A stretch of DNA of 64,000 nt, from positions 806,001-870,000 of the forward strand of contig NZ_LQZA01000001.1 of NCBI RefSeq assembly GCF_001581925.1, read 5' to 3'. Numbering within the stretch: the first letter of the stretch is position 1; the number at the start of each line of letters is the position of its first letter. The translations under genes and the position numbers were made by a program. This stretch comes from Ferrovum sp. PN-J185 (GTDB lineage Bacteria > Pseudomonadota > Gammaproteobacteria > Burkholderiales > Ferrovaceae). This document shows, in pieces, positions 39,018 to 48,619 of the stretch. A model generated the notes under the pieces. It was not told the origin of the DNA. It saw only the letters and a list, made by a program, of their open reading frames with translations, and searched no databases.

Positions 39018-39968
39018 TCAATTAGGAATAACATGACACAATTCATCTGTATTCACAACCGCTGTGCCTAGTTTACCGACTACTACGCCAGCAGCAAGAT
39101 TAGCTAATTTTACTGCATCTTTAAGTGAATACCCTGCAGCCATAGCTACACCAAGCGTTGCTATAACTGTATCACCTGCTCCGGAAACGTCATATACTTC
39201 TTGCGCTCGTGTAGGTTCATGAAATACCTCATCATTTTGATATAACGTCATTCCTTCTTCAGAGCGAGTTACCAGTAAAGCAGACAAAGATAGTTTGTCT
39301 TTTAATTCTTGTGCCTTTTTAGCTAATTCACGATCATCTTTCCAAGAACCTGCAACTTGTTTGAATTCTGAGCGATTAGGAGTAAGTAAAGTGGCGCCAC
39401 GATAACGATAATAGTCCTCTCCCTTAGGATCAACCAAAACAGGTATACCCCTTTGATTACATTGACTAATCATATTTTCAATATGCTTTAATCCACCCTT
39501 TCCATAATCAGAAAGGATAACCAAATCTATACTATCTAATAAATTTGAAAATTGAGTAAGTTTTGCTAATAGAATTTCATGGCTTGGTTGGGTTTCAAAA
39601 TCAATTCTCAATAACTGTTGTTGTCGTCCAATAACACGTAACTTTACTGTGGTATCAACTTGTTCATCACGATAAAGTTGGGTGTGTACTCCATCCTCTT
39701 TTAACAATTCCTCCAAACGCTGTCCCGCTTCATCATTACCTGTTACAGACAAAAGAATACAATTAGCACCGAGTGCAGAAACTCCCCGTGCAACATTGGC
39801 AGCTCCACCAGGTCTTTCTTCAGATTTATTAACTAACACAACAGGTACAGGTGCCTCTGGAGAAATACGGCTTACCTCCCCAAACCAATAGCGATCAAGC
39901 ATTACATCACCCACTACTAATATTCGAGGTGATTTAAAACGATCTTTAATGTGTTGGCTGTCTAACAT
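39018..39968 (-). CDS. rfaE1: D-glycero-beta-D-manno-heptose-7-phosphate kinase (single domain)
   Basis: A 316-residue PfkB-family kinase. It has VGDVMLDRYWFGEVSRISPE, RPGGAANVARGVSALG, and the catalytic DVSGAGDTVIATL with the Asp base. E. coli HldE is a fusion of about 475 residues with a nucleotidyltransferase; here only the kinase half is present, so the adenylyltransferase (rfaE2/hldC) must be elsewhere, as in Burkholderia. It overlaps ugd by 1 bp. Confidence 0.94.
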   Translation of the reverse strand: MLDSQHIKDRFKSPRILVVGDVMLDRYWFGEVSRISPEAPVPVVLVNKSEERPGGAANVARGVSALGANCILLSVTGNDEAGQRLEELLKEDGVHTQLYRDEQVDTTVKLRVIGRQQQLLRIDFETQPSHEILLAKLTQFSNLLDSIDLVILSDYGKGGLKHIENMISQCNQRGIPVLVDPKGEDYYRYRGATLLTPNRSEFKQVAGSWKDDRELAKKAQELKDKLSLSALLVTRSEEGMTLYQNDEVFHEPTRAQEVYDVSGAGDTVIATLGVAMAAGYSLKDAVKLANLAAGVVVGKLGTAVVNTDELCHVIPN

Positions 39969-41290
39969 TACAATCTTCCTATACCTGAGTATTGTAATCC
40001 TGCTGATCTAACTTGTTGAGGATCATAAATGTTACGACCATCAAACACATAGGGTTGTCTCAGTAAGCTTTTAATCATGGAAAAGTCTGGACTTCTAAAT
40101 TCTTTCCATTCAGTAAGTATTAGTAGTGCATCAGCATTGTTTAAGGCATCTTCAGGAGACTGACTAAAGAATATATTTTGCTGATTTTTATAAATATGTT
40201 TTGCTTCATTGATAGCCACAGGATCGTATGCCACAACACTTGCTCCCAAACTCAATAGACCATCAATAATCACTGTTGACGGTGCTTCACGCATATCATC
40301 TGTATTTGGTTTAAAAGCCAAGCCCCAAACTGCAAATCGTTTATCAGCTAGTTTAGTTCCAAATGTTTGCGTTACTTTATCAAGTAAAACAGTTTTTTGT
40401 CGTGCATTCACCGCTTCAACTGCAGTTAAAATTTTTAAATCCAACTCACATTCATTAGCAGTTTTCATTAATGCTTTTACATCTTTGGGGAAACATGAGC
40501 CACCATAACCACAACCAGGATACAAAAATTGATAGCCAATACGTGGATCAGAACCAATACCTTGTCTAACTCTCTCAATATCAGCTCCTAACCTTTCTGC
40601 CAGTAAGGCAAGTTCGTTCATAAATGAAATACGTGTTGCCAGCATGGCATTCGCAGCATATTTGGTTAATTCAGCAGATTTAACATCCATTAATATTAAG
40701 CGTTCATGATTGCGTTGGAATGGTGCGTAAAGATGTCTCATTACTTCTATAGCGTGAGTATCATCCGCTCCAACCACAATGCGGTCAGGACGCATAAAAT
40801 CCTCAATAGCAGCCCCTTCTTTAAGAAACTCAGGATTAGATACAACACTAAATGGTATTGATAGTTGTCGTTTATTGAGTTCTTCTTGTATAACATTCTG
40901 AACTTTTAGTGCTGTACCAACGGGAACGGTAGATTTATCTACAATTACTTTTGCACTATTCATATATTGCCCGATATTACGAGCTGCAGCTAAAACATGT
41001 TTTAAGTCTGCAGATCCGTCTTCATCCGGTGGAGTCCCCACTGCGATAAATTGAACCTCACCATAATCAACACTTTCATTGATATTAGTTGTGAAATGTA
41101 GTCGGCCTGCAGCCACATTTCTTTTTACCATTTCTTCTAGACCGGGTTCATATATTGGAATACCACCATTTTTAAGAATAGCAATTTTGTCGGGATTTAA
41201 ATCAAGACATAACACATGATTACCAACATCTGCTAAACAAGCACCGCTAACTAGACCAACATACCCTGTACCTATAATTGAAATTTTCAT
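39968..41290 (-). CDS. ugd: UDP-glucose 6-dehydrogenase
   Basis: A 440-residue NAD enzyme oxidising UDP-glucose to UDP-glucuronate for LPS or capsule sugars. It has [18 protein letters not shown] at the N-terminus, [20 protein letters not shown], the catalytic Cys in [16 protein letters not shown] and [14 protein letters not shown]. It overlaps pyrF by 4 bp and rfaE1 by 1 bp. Position in an LPS-precursor group fits its role. Confidence 0.96.
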   Translation of the reverse strand: MKISIIGTGYVGLVSGACLADVGNHVLCLDLNPDKIAILKNGGIPIYEPGLEEMVKRNVAAGRLHFTTNINESVDYGEVQFIAVGTPPDEDGSADLKHVLAAARNIGQYMNSAKVIVDKSTVPVGTALKVQNVIQEELNKRQLSIPFSVVSNPEFLKEGAAIEDFMRPDRIVVGADDTHAIEVMRHLYAPFQRNHERLILMDVKSAELTKYAANAMLATRISFMNELALLAERLGADIERVRQGIGSDPRIGYQFLYPGCGYGGSCFPKDVKALMKTANECELDLKILTAVEAVNARQKTVLLDKVTQTFGTKLADKRFAVWGLAFKPNTDDMREAPSTVIIDGLLSLGASVVAYDPVAINEAKHIYKNQQNIFFSQSPEDALNNADALLILTEWKEFRSPDFSMIKSLLRQPYVFDGRNIYDPQQVRSAGLQYSGIGRL

Positions 41291-42003
41291 GATTGTAATA
41301 ACTGTAAAGAAGTATTTATCGATAAAAGTGTAGCTATAGGATCAGCACTTTGTGTAATGGGCCTACCTATAACCAAATAATTTGAACCATTGGCCACAGC
41401 ATTCTGCGGAGTAACAATACGCACTTGATCATCTGATTTATTTGAATCAAGTCGTATACCAGGTGTAACTAGCAAGAAATTATCGCCCAATTGAGAACGT
41501 AATAATCGAGTTTCTTGAGCAGAACACACCACACCATCAAGTCCTGCAGATTGCGTTAATGAGGCTAAACGTAAAACGTGCTGATCTAAGGAATAATTGA
41601 TCCCTATTTGTTCGAGATCTAGCTGTGACATACTGGTTAATACTGTCACGGCAATAAGTTTTGGTTTATTTTTCCCATACTCAGAAAGTGCATGTTGTGC
41701 TTTTTCCATCATGGATTTACCACCAGATGCATGAACATTTAACATCCATACTCCAAGATCTGCTGCAGCGCGACAAGCAGAGGCCACAGTATTTGGTATA
41801 TCATGAAATTTAAGATCTAAAAAGACATCAAAACCTTGTGCAATTATTTTTTTAACTAACTGCGGACCTGTACTGGTAAACAGCTCTTTCCCTACTTTTA
41901 AACGACATAAATTGGGATCACATTGAGAGACAAAATTTAAAGCGTCTTTTTCGTTGGCATAATCTAGTGCAACTATAATAGGTTTATTAACTAAGGAGGT
42001 CAT
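41287..42003 (-). CDS. pyrF: Orotidine 5'-phosphate decarboxylase
   Basis: A 238-residue enzyme making UMP. Catalytic residues are in the [11 protein letters not shown] motif (Lys and Asp), with KVGKELF and VTPGIRLD as phosphate/pyrimidine contacts. It lies 4 bp after lapB, and overlaps ugd. UMP leads to the UDP-sugars used by the neighbour, though the linkage may simply be historical. Confidence 0.95.
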   Translation of the reverse strand: MTSLVNKPIIVALDYANEKDALNFVSQCDPNLCRLKVGKELFTSTGPQLVKKIIAQGFDVFLDLKFHDIPNTVASACRAAADLGVWMLNVHASGGKSMMEKAQHALSEYGKNKPKLIAVTVLTSMSQLDLEQIGINYSLDQHVLRLASLTQSAGLDGVVCSAQETRLLRSQLGDNFLLVTPGIRLDSNKSDDQVRIVTPQNAVANGSNYLVIGRPITQSADPIATLLSINTSLQLLQS

Positions 42004-42007
42004 TGTT

Positions 42008-43204
42008 TTACATACTTAATCTAGGTTGAACTTGGTTGCCACTATCACTATTTCGTTTAGGAGGATAAGTATCCCATCCTCCGCAAGCTGGACAATGCCA
42101 AAAATAAGTTTTTGCTTTAAAGCCACAACTTGTACATTGATAATAGGATGTCTTTTGGTTATGTTGATGAACAAGATCTCTAATCATTTGTAAATCTGAG
42201 CGTTGTTCGGGTGACACCACCACCAGCTGTGCTTCAAGATATTTATCAAGAGAACCAAGTGAGGGGTTACGTTTAAACTCATCTTTTATTACTTGGTAAG
42301 CTGCCTCTGGGCCACGACATTCTAGAATAGTTTTAAACAGCACCGATAATAAATCAAGCGTTGGAAAACGTTCAGTCCAACCTCTTAATAATTGGATTGA
42401 CTCATCTGTGCGATTTAACTGCTTCATAGTGTCAATAAAAGAGTCAGCAATTAAAAAAAGATAATCTGGTGATTGATTTTCTATCAATAGCCATAAATGA
42501 ACTGCCTCATCCAACTGTCCATTTTGTCTAGCCCACTGACCCTGTAAAATATTAGCTCTAACACATTTCTTATTTACTGTTAATGCTTTTTGGGTAAGAT
42601 CTTTAGCAGCATCAAAATTAGATCTACTGTGCTCAATAACTGCAAGTTCGCAATAAAAGTTTGCTATCTCTTTACTACCAATTTCAGTACCAATCGATTC
42701 TAGTTCCTTAGTAATCTCAATTGCTTTATTCCACTCTTTTTCTGTAACATAAATGTCTAATAGTGATCGAGTAGCAACCTCTGAAAAACTGATTACTTTT
42801 TTTAGATCTAAGAATAATGATTCTGCTCGATCTAAAAGACCTGCCTTAAGATAATCCTGAGCTAACTCATATAGCGCTTGAGACTTTTGCTCTGCAGATA
42901 AATCTGTGCGTTCTAATAAGCTTTGATGCATTCTAGTTGCACGGTCAACTTCGCCACGTCGACGAAATAAGCCACCCAATGCAAACTGTAATTCAACCGT
43001 TTGTTGATCTGTCTGAGCAACTTCAATAAATGACTCGATAGCCTTATCTGTTTGCTCGTTTAAAAGAAAATTTAATCCTTTAAAGTAAGAAGCAGGTAAT
43101 GCTCGGGATTCAGTTAATAGATGTCTAATATCAACACGAGCAGCAAGCCAGCCTAAACCAAAAAATACAGGAATAACTAATAACCAATAAGCCTGAAAAT
43201 CCAT
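42008..43204 (-). CDS. lapB: LPS assembly regulator LapB (YciM), TPR protein
   Basis: A 398-residue inner-membrane-anchored protein that in E. coli recruits LpxC to FtsH and so limits LPS synthesis. There is an N-terminal transmembrane helix (YWLLVIPVFFGLGWLAARVD), several TPR repeats through residues 40-350, and a C-terminal rubredoxin-type metal site with two CxxC pairs (CTSCGFKAKTYFWHCPACGG). All features of LapB are intact. It lies 20 bp after lapA. Confidence 0.95.
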   Translation of the reverse strand: MDFQAYWLLVIPVFFGLGWLAARVDIRHLLTESRALPASYFKGLNFLLNEQTDKAIESFIEVAQTDQQTVELQFALGGLFRRRGEVDRATRMHQSLLERTDLSAEQKSQALYELAQDYLKAGLLDRAESLFLDLKKVISFSEVATRSLLDIYVTEKEWNKAIEITKELESIGTEIGSKEIANFYCELAVIEHSRSNFDAAKDLTQKALTVNKKCVRANILQGQWARQNGQLDEAVHLWLLIENQSPDYLFLIADSFIDTMKQLNRTDESIQLLRGWTERFPTLDLLSVLFKTILECRGPEAAYQVIKDEFKRNPSLGSLDKYLEAQLVVVSPEQRSDLQMIRDLVHQHNQKTSYYQCTSCGFKAKTYFWHCPACGGWDTYPPKRNSDSGNQVQPRLSM

Positions 43205-43224
43205 AATAATTTACTATATTTTAT

Positions 43225-43545
43225 TTAAACAGCATCAATGTGAGCGGCAGTTGATATGTCACGAATGGGTTTGGGTTGACTAGTTAACTCATTAACCTTT
43301 TCTAACTGATTGAGTTCACGTCTTAATCGTTGTAATTCTCGACGTTGTTTAAATAAACTCCCCATGGCAACTAATAAGCCAACGACAACACCTGAGATAA
43401 AAAACACCAGCAAAAAGACGATCAAGGGGCCTTGCCACTGATAATTTAGAAAATATTTCACTGTCACCGGCTCTACATTTTTAATAGCAAAGCCTAACAG
43501 CAAAATAAACACAAGAATTCGTATAATCCATTTTAAGTAAAACAT
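43225..43545 (-). CDS. lapA: LapA (DUF1049) inner-membrane protein
   Basis: A 106-residue protein with two transmembrane helices (about 3-23 and 40-65) and a basic, coiled-coil-like tail (KQRRELQRLRRELNQLEKV). This is the LapA/YciS layout. It is adjacent to lapB, as in most proteobacteria, and works with it in LPS assembly control. A strong terminator lies upstream, so it probably begins a new transcript. Confidence 0.9.
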   Translation of the reverse strand: MFYLKWIIRILVFILLLGFAIKNVEPVTVKYFLNYQWQGPLIVFLLVFFISGVVVGLLVAMGSLFKQRRELQRLRRELNQLEKVNELTSQPKPIRDISTAAHIDAV

Positions 43546-43571
43546 TATATATTCCCTATTTTTCTACATTT

Positions 43572-43610
43572 TAAATTAAAAACGGGTGTTTAACACCCGT
43601 TTTTAATTTA
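43572..43610 (-). terminator. Intrinsic terminator overlapping the ihfB stop codon
   Basis: The arms 43572-43590 and 43592-43610 are perfect reverse complements (19 bp each) around one central base; the GC core is ACGGGTG/CACCCGT with A/T-rich flanks that supply a U tract in either direction. The ihfB stop codon (43608-43610) is the outer end of one arm. It separates cmk/rpsA/ihfB from lapA-lapB. Confidence 0.9.
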
Positions 43611-43913
43611 GTCCGTAGACAGAGTATTACTCTTAGGAAAATCCACTCGATCACGTAGTTCCTTTCCTGGTTTAAAGTGTGGTACATGTTTTTCAGGAAC
43701 CAACACTTTTTCACCAGTTTTAGGATTCCTACCTTGACGAGGGGGTCGATGGTTCAACCCAAAACTTCCAAACCCTCGAATTTCGATCCGCTCCCCGGAT
43801 ACCAATGATTGACTCATGGCATCCAGTATTGTTTTTACAGCCAATTCTGTATCTTTAGATACCAACTGGCTATATTTAAGAGACAACAGATCAATTAATT
43901 CTGATTTAGTCAT
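43608..43913 (-). CDS. ihfB: Integration host factor subunit beta
   Basis: A 101-residue HU/IHF-family DNA-bending protein. It begins [17 protein letters not shown] and has [28 protein letters not shown] (by segments), with the intercalating-proline beta-arm at about 60-75. The beta-subunit call rests on position after rpsA, conserved across proteobacteria. The last codon lies in the terminator hairpin. Seven bp separate it from rpsA. Confidence 0.95.
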   Translation of the reverse strand: MTKSELIDLLSLKYSQLVSKDTELAVKTILDAMSQSLVSGERIEIRGFGSFGLNHRPPRQGRNPKTGEKVLVPEKHVPHFKPGKELRDRVDFPKSNTLSTD

Positions 43914-43920
43914 TTAAAGA

Positions 43921-45636
43921 TTAACCTTCAGAGGATTGGTTTTCAAGTTTAGCTTTCAACAACGCGCCTAAGCTTGTAGTACCTGCATTAGCAGGATTAT
44001 CAGCTGTAACTCGTTGCATTGCGGCGCTCTCTTCAACTGCATCTTTGGCTTTGATCGACAAATTAATAGTTCTATTTTTGCGATCAACATTAAGAATAAC
44101 AGCTTCCACCGCATCGCCTTCATTAAAGTGAGCTTTAACATCCTCAACTCGATCACGTGAAATCTCTGAGGCACGTAAGTAACCTTCGATGTCATCACCT
44201 AAATCAATGACCGCACCTTTACTATCTATCGATTTAACAGTACCTTTTACAATGGCACCTTTATCATTAACTGCAGTAAAGTTGGTGAAAGGATCTCCAG
44301 AAAGCTGTTTAATGCCTAAAGAAATTCGTTCTCTTTCCACATCAATTGCAAGAATAATGGCTTCAACTTCATCACCTTTCTTGTAATTGTGTACTGCCTC
44401 TTCACCAGTCTGGCTCCAAGACAAATCAGACAAATGAACTAGACCATCAATGCCACCTGGTAAACCTATAAAGACACCGAAATCAGTAATTGATTTAATT
44501 TGGCCTTTAACATGATCATTCTTATTATGGGTTGCAGCAAACTCTTCCCATGGATTAGGACGACATTGTTTCATGCCCAATGAAATACGACGACGTTCTT
44601 CATCTATCTCAAGAATCATTACTTCAACTTCATCGCCTAGTTGAACAACTTTTGATGGATGTACATTTTTATTAGTCCAATCCATTTCAGAAACGTGCAC
44701 TAATCCTTCAATACCTGGTTCAATCTCAACGAATGCACCGTAGTCTGTGAGGTTGGTTACCTTACCAAATAAACGGGTTTTTTCTGGGTAGCGACGTGCA
44801 AGACCAACCCAAGGATCATCACCTAACTGCTTAAGACCTAATGAAACACGGTTTTTATCTTGATCGTATTTTAATACCTTCGCTTCAACTTCATCACCCA
44901 CATTTAATACTTCAGATGGATGTTTTACTCGTCTCCATGCTAAGTCCGTAATGTGTAACAGACCATCTATACCACCCAAGTCAACGAATGCACCGTAATC
45001 AGTTATATTTTTAACTACACCTTTTACGATAGAACCTTCTTTCAAGTTTTCTAATAGGTTCTCACGGTCTGCACCTTGTGATGCTTCCATAACTGCACGA
45101 CGTGATACAACAACGTTATTACGTTTACGATCGAGTTTAATAACTTTAAACTCCATCTCTTTACCTTCATAAGGTGAAGTATCTTTAATTGGACGTACAT
45201 CCACCAATGATCCTGGTAAGAATGCACGAATACCGTTAACCATTACTGTTAAGCCGCCTTTAACCTTACCACTTACAACACCAGTAACAAGTGTGCCTTT
45301 GGTCATCGCATCATCTAAATCAAGCCAGGCAGCTAAACGTTTAGCCTTTTCACGAGATAGTTTGGTTGAACCATAACCATCTTCAAGAGTATCAATAGCT
45401 ACTTTTACGAAGTCACCAACTTGTGCTTCCAGTTCACCACGATCATCTTTAAATTCTTCTATGGGAATTAAACTCTCTGATTTCAACCCAGCGTTTACAA
45501 TTACAAAGTTACCGTCAATACCAACTACTTCTGCGGTGATTACTTCACCTATGCGCATTTCTTGATGGGATAAGCTTTCCTCAAACAAGCTAGCAAAACT
45601 TTCAGTTGTAGAGGTTTGTTGATTGGTTGTATTCAT
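43921..45636 (-). CDS. rpsA: 30S ribosomal protein S1
   Basis: A 571-residue protein with six S1 RNA-binding repeats, seen as recurring segments such as [43 protein letters not shown] and [20 protein letters not shown]1 delivers mRNAs to the 30S subunit. Its start has no Shine-Dalgarno (the nearest AGG is 12 nt away), which agrees with the structured, SD-poor rpsA leaders known in other proteobacteria. It lies 125 bp from cmk. Confidence 0.97.
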   Translation of the reverse strand: MNTTNQQTSTTESFASLFEESLSHQEMRIGEVITAEVVGIDGNFVIVNAGLKSESLIPIEEFKDDRGELEAQVGDFVKVAIDTLEDGYGSTKLSREKAKRLAAWLDLDDAMTKGTLVTGVVSGKVKGGLTVMVNGIRAFLPGSLVDVRPIKDTSPYEGKEMEFKVIKLDRKRNNVVVSRRAVMEASQGADRENLLENLKEGSIVKGVVKNITDYGAFVDLGGIDGLLHITDLAWRRVKHPSEVLNVGDEVEAKVLKYDQDKNRVSLGLKQLGDDPWVGLARRYPEKTRLFGKVTNLTDYGAFVEIEPGIEGLVHVSEMDWTNKNVHPSKVVQLGDEVEVMILEIDEERRRISLGMKQCRPNPWEEFAATHNKNDHVKGQIKSITDFGVFIGLPGGIDGLVHLSDLSWSQTGEEAVHNYKKGDEVEAIILAIDVERERISLGIKQLSGDPFTNFTAVNDKGAIVKGTVKSIDSKGAVIDLGDDIEGYLRASEISRDRVEDVKAHFNEGDAVEAVILNVDRKNRTINLSIKAKDAVEESAAMQRVTADNPANAGTTSLGALLKAKLENQSSEG

Positions 45637-45661
45637 GAAAAACAGTTACCTATAAAAATCA

Positions 45662-45678
45662 CCCGCCGCGTATCGGGG
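45662..45678 (-). promoter_or_regulatory. GC-rich hairpin in the rpsA leader
   Basis: On the minus strand CCCG (45678 side) pairs with CGGG (45662 side), with a CCG/CGG alternative pairing inside; a T-run follows, and the rpsA ATG is 25 bp further on. It is the only GC-rich island in a very AT-rich 125-bp leader. It may be a translational control element of S1 or a weak attenuator. Confidence 0.4.
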
Positions 45679-45761
45679 TCAATTAAAATACTCATAATTT
45701 GTATTAACGTCTTAATAATCAATAACGCATTAGATTATTACTACAAGTAATGAGTCCAAAG

Positions 45762-46418
45762 TTATTTAGATACGCCAGAAAACCACTGTAAGACTTGATT
45801 AACTGCCTGATCTATTGTTAATGCAGAGGTATCGAGAAAATGCGCATCAAGAGTCTGTTTTAATGGTGACTCTTTACGAGTCAGATCTCGATGATCACGT
45901 TCTACAATATCTTGCAAAAGGGCTTTTATGTTAGCAGATATTCCCTTATTGATCAACTGGTTATAACGTCTTTGCGCTCTTATTTCAGAACTGGCTGTAA
46001 GAAAGATTTTTAAAATTGCTTCAGGAAAAACAACACTTGCCATGTCTCGACCATCTGCAACCAAGCCAGGTTTTTGTTTAAATTGATGCTGAACTGTCAT
46101 CAACGCATCACGAACAGATTTAACTGCAGCAATTTTTGATGCAAATATACCACACTCTTCCGACCGTATTAAATCGGTAACATCTTGATTATTAACAATA
46201 ACTTTACTTTCTTTAAATTCAATATGTAAGCTTTTAGACAAATGACTCAACGCTTTTTCATCCATTTCACTAATACCACGCAACTGCGCAGACAGAGCAA
46301 CAATTCGATACAAAGCACCACTATCTAAATAATTAAAGCCTAGTTTTTCAGCGACACGTTGAGCTACCGTACCTTTTCCTGACGCAGAAGGTCCATCAAT
46401 CGCAATAACAGGAATCAT
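45762..46418 (-). CDS. cmk: Cytidylate kinase
   Basis: A 218-residue kinase phosphorylating CMP/dCMP. The P-loop GPSASGKGTVAQRVA is at 8-22; LDSGALYRIVAL and VADGRDMASVVFP (CMP contacts) and the RRYNQL lid are present. It overlaps aroA by 4 bp. The aroA-cmk-rpsA-ihfB order is conserved in proteobacteria. Confidence 0.96.
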   Translation of the reverse strand: MIPVIAIDGPSASGKGTVAQRVAEKLGFNYLDSGALYRIVALSAQLRGISEMDEKALSHLSKSLHIEFKESKVIVNNQDVTDLIRSEECGIFASKIAAVKSVRDALMTVQHQFKQKPGLVADGRDMASVVFPEAILKIFLTASSEIRAQRRYNQLINKGISANIKALLQDIVERDHRDLTRKESPLKQTLDAHFLDTSALTIDQAVNQVLQWFSGVSK

Positions 46419-47719
46419 GATACAGAAATCTCTAAACCTGTAGATTTTGCAAGCTTGTCAAACCCTGGAAATGAAGTGGCAACATTTTGACAATCAAGAA
46501 TTGTAATCGAGGAAGTGGCGTTGAGTGCTGCTATAGAAAAACTCATAGCGATACGATGATCACCATGGCTATTGATTGTACCACCATGATATGAACCACC
46601 CTCAATGATCATCCCATCAGAAGTGGGGACAGCGTTAATACCAAGAGACATTAATCCATCAGCCATAACTTGTATACGGTCACTTTCTTTAACACGGAGT
46701 TCTTCCGCTCCAGAAAGAATCGTTGTCCCCTTTGCATTTGCAGCAGCGATAAATATTACCGGAAATTCATCGATGGCTAGGCTCACTAATTCTTCAGGGA
46801 TATGAATCCCAGTTAGTGGCTTGTATTTGATATGTATATCAGCAACTTTCTCACCACCTACGTAATTTACATTTAAAAGACTAATCTCAGCCCCCATCAA
46901 CTCCAATATTTTTATTACTCCATCACGAGTTGGGTTTATCCCTACTTCTTCAATTATCAAGTCAGAACCTTCGGAAATAGCTGCACCAACCATAAAAAAA
47001 GCAGCAGACGATATATCTGAAGGAACTCTAATCGAAGTGCCATGGAGTACTGCAGAATTATCAACTGTAATGCTATTCCCATTAACTTTTGGCTTATAGC
47101 CAAATGCTTCCAACATTCTCTCAGTATGATCACGTGTGACTTCAGGCTCAATTACTGTTGTTAAACCATTGGCGTAAAGACCAGCAAGCAACACAGCTGA
47201 TTTAACCTGCGCACTGGCCATAGGTAAAGTGTAAGTAATGCCATTTAAATGGGAATTTGGATGAATAGTTAAAGGAGGTTTCCCTGAATCTTTGGTCTCA
47301 ATTAATGCTCCCATTTGTTTTAATGGATTAGCAACTCGAGCCATAGGTCTTTTTAACAGAGTATCATCACCTGTTAAAGTGACTTCAAAACCTTGTCCCG
47401 CAAGTAAACCAGATAACAACCTCATAGTTGTCCCTGAGTTACCACAATCGATAACTTGATTTGGTGCAGTTAAACCATGTTTACCAACACCATAAATTGT
47501 AACTCGCCCAAGATCTGGTCCATCGATACGTACACCCATTGCTCTAAAAGCATTCATAGTAGATAAGGCGTCTTCACCCTCAAGAAAGCCACTCACTTCT
47601 GTTATACCCTCAGCTATTGCGCCAAGCATTATACTTCGATGAGAAATAGATTTATCACCTGGTACTTTGATTTTTCCAGTGAGTTTTCCACCTGGTGAAA
47701 TACAGTAAGTTACATTCAT
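46415..47719 (-). CDS. aroA: EPSP synthase (3-phosphoshikimate 1-carboxyvinyltransferase), class II-like
   Basis: A 434-residue shikimate-pathway enzyme. Motifs are KVPGDKSISHRSIMLGAIAE, GNSGTTMRLLSGLLA, LLKRPMARVANPL, TRDHTERML and ELRVKESDRIQVMADGL. These fit the class II-like form fused to TyrA in pseudomonads rather than the GSKSISNR / NAGTAMRPL class I form seen in E. coli and Burkholderia. The Gly in GNSGT is retained. It lies 18 bp after tyrA, not fused to it. Complete. Confidence 0.95.
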   Translation of the reverse strand: MNVTYCISPGGKLTGKIKVPGDKSISHRSIMLGAIAEGITEVSGFLEGEDALSTMNAFRAMGVRIDGPDLGRVTIYGVGKHGLTAPNQVIDCGNSGTTMRLLSGLLAGQGFEVTLTGDDTLLKRPMARVANPLKQMGALIETKDSGKPPLTIHPNSHLNGITYTLPMASAQVKSAVLLAGLYANGLTTVIEPEVTRDHTERMLEAFGYKPKVNGNSITVDNSAVLHGTSIRVPSDISSAAFFMVGAAISEGSDLIIEEVGINPTRDGVIKILELMGAEISLLNVNYVGGEKVADIHIKYKPLTGIHIPEELVSLAIDEFPVIFIAAANAKGTTILSGAEELRVKESDRIQVMADGLMSLGINAVPTSDGMIIEGGSYHGGTINSHGDHRIAMSFSIAALNATSSITILDCQNVATSFPGFDKLAKSTGLEISVS

Positions 47720-47737
47720 AGCTTATCTCTAAATTAT

Positions 47738-48616
47738 TTATTCAGACCAATCACGCCTTGCATCACGCGCAATTTTAAAAAAATTTTCTATCGCTTCACC
47801 ATCATCAGACTCAAGCGCATCTTGAAAATAGCGTAGTAAGTCTTGGTAACGTTGTAATTCAAGTAATAATGTTGACTTATTGGCAAGTGTGATGTCTTTC
47901 CACATTTCGGGATTGCTTCCCGCTATTCGTGTAAAGTCTCTGAAACCACTGGCTGCAAAATGAAAAAAAGTCTCAGCATCGACACGTGTTGCTATGTCAT
48001 AAACCAAGGTAAAGCTAAGTATATGAGGTAAATGGCTCACGACACCAAACACACTATCATGGCGGTTTACAGACATGGTTTCAATGTTAGCACCACAGGC
48101 TTGCCAACAACGTTTAATAATCTCAAATGGAAGCGAATCGGTAAATTCAGTCTCAATCATTACAACTGACTTTTGATTAAATAAATCTTTACGCGAAGAG
48201 CGGACACCACTGTGTTCGGCACCAGCTATTGGATGCACTGGAACAAAACGTTGTACAGCCGTACCTAAAGATTTTTTTGCAGCCTCAATTACATTGGCTT
48301 TTGTGCTACCTACATCGGTAATAATTGCAGTGGGACTTATATGTCTCGCAATTTCATTTAATACAGGTTCAATCTGTCCAACAGGAACTGCTATTTGAAT
48401 TACATCTGCGTCTTTTACAGCGGCAGATAGTGAGTGAACTACACTATCAATTACACCAAGTTGTTTTGCTGCTGCGAGATTAACTTCATCCCGGTCGTAG
48501 CCCACTATACTAATATCTCTGGCTGCTTCACGCATCGCTAAAGCAAAGGAACCACCTATTAAACCCACACCAATAATGGCAATTCTTCTAGGATGAGTTT
48601 GAAAAGGATCGGCCAT
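47738..48616 (-). CDS. tyrA: Prephenate dehydrogenase
   Basis: A 292-residue NAD(P) enzyme of tyrosine synthesis. The dinucleotide fold begins IIGVGLIGGSFALAMREAA, with VGYDRDEVN after the second strand; DVGSTKANVIEAA, HPIAGAEHSGV and SRKDLFNQK mark the catalytic region (the HPxAG His). There is no fused chorismate mutase. It is 3 bp after hisC, and lies in an aromatic amino-acid operon. Confidence 0.95.
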   Translation of the reverse strand: MADPFQTHPRRIAIIGVGLIGGSFALAMREAARDISIVGYDRDEVNLAAAKQLGVIDSVVHSLSAAVKDADVIQIAVPVGQIEPVLNEIARHISPTAIITDVGSTKANVIEAAKKSLGTAVQRFVPVHPIAGAEHSGVRSSRKDLFNQKSVVMIETEFTDSLPFEIIKRCWQACGANIETMSVNRHDSVFGVVSHLPHILSFTLVYDIATRVDAETFFHFAASGFRDFTRIAGSNPEMWKDITLANKSTLLLELQRYQDLLRYFQDALESDDGEAIENFFKIARDARRDWSE

Positions 48617-48619
48617 AAA

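Noticed and set aside
39018-39968. Truncated or broken HldE
   Set aside because: The kinase domain is complete and ends normally; split kinase and adenylyltransferase genes are standard in many betaproteobacteria.
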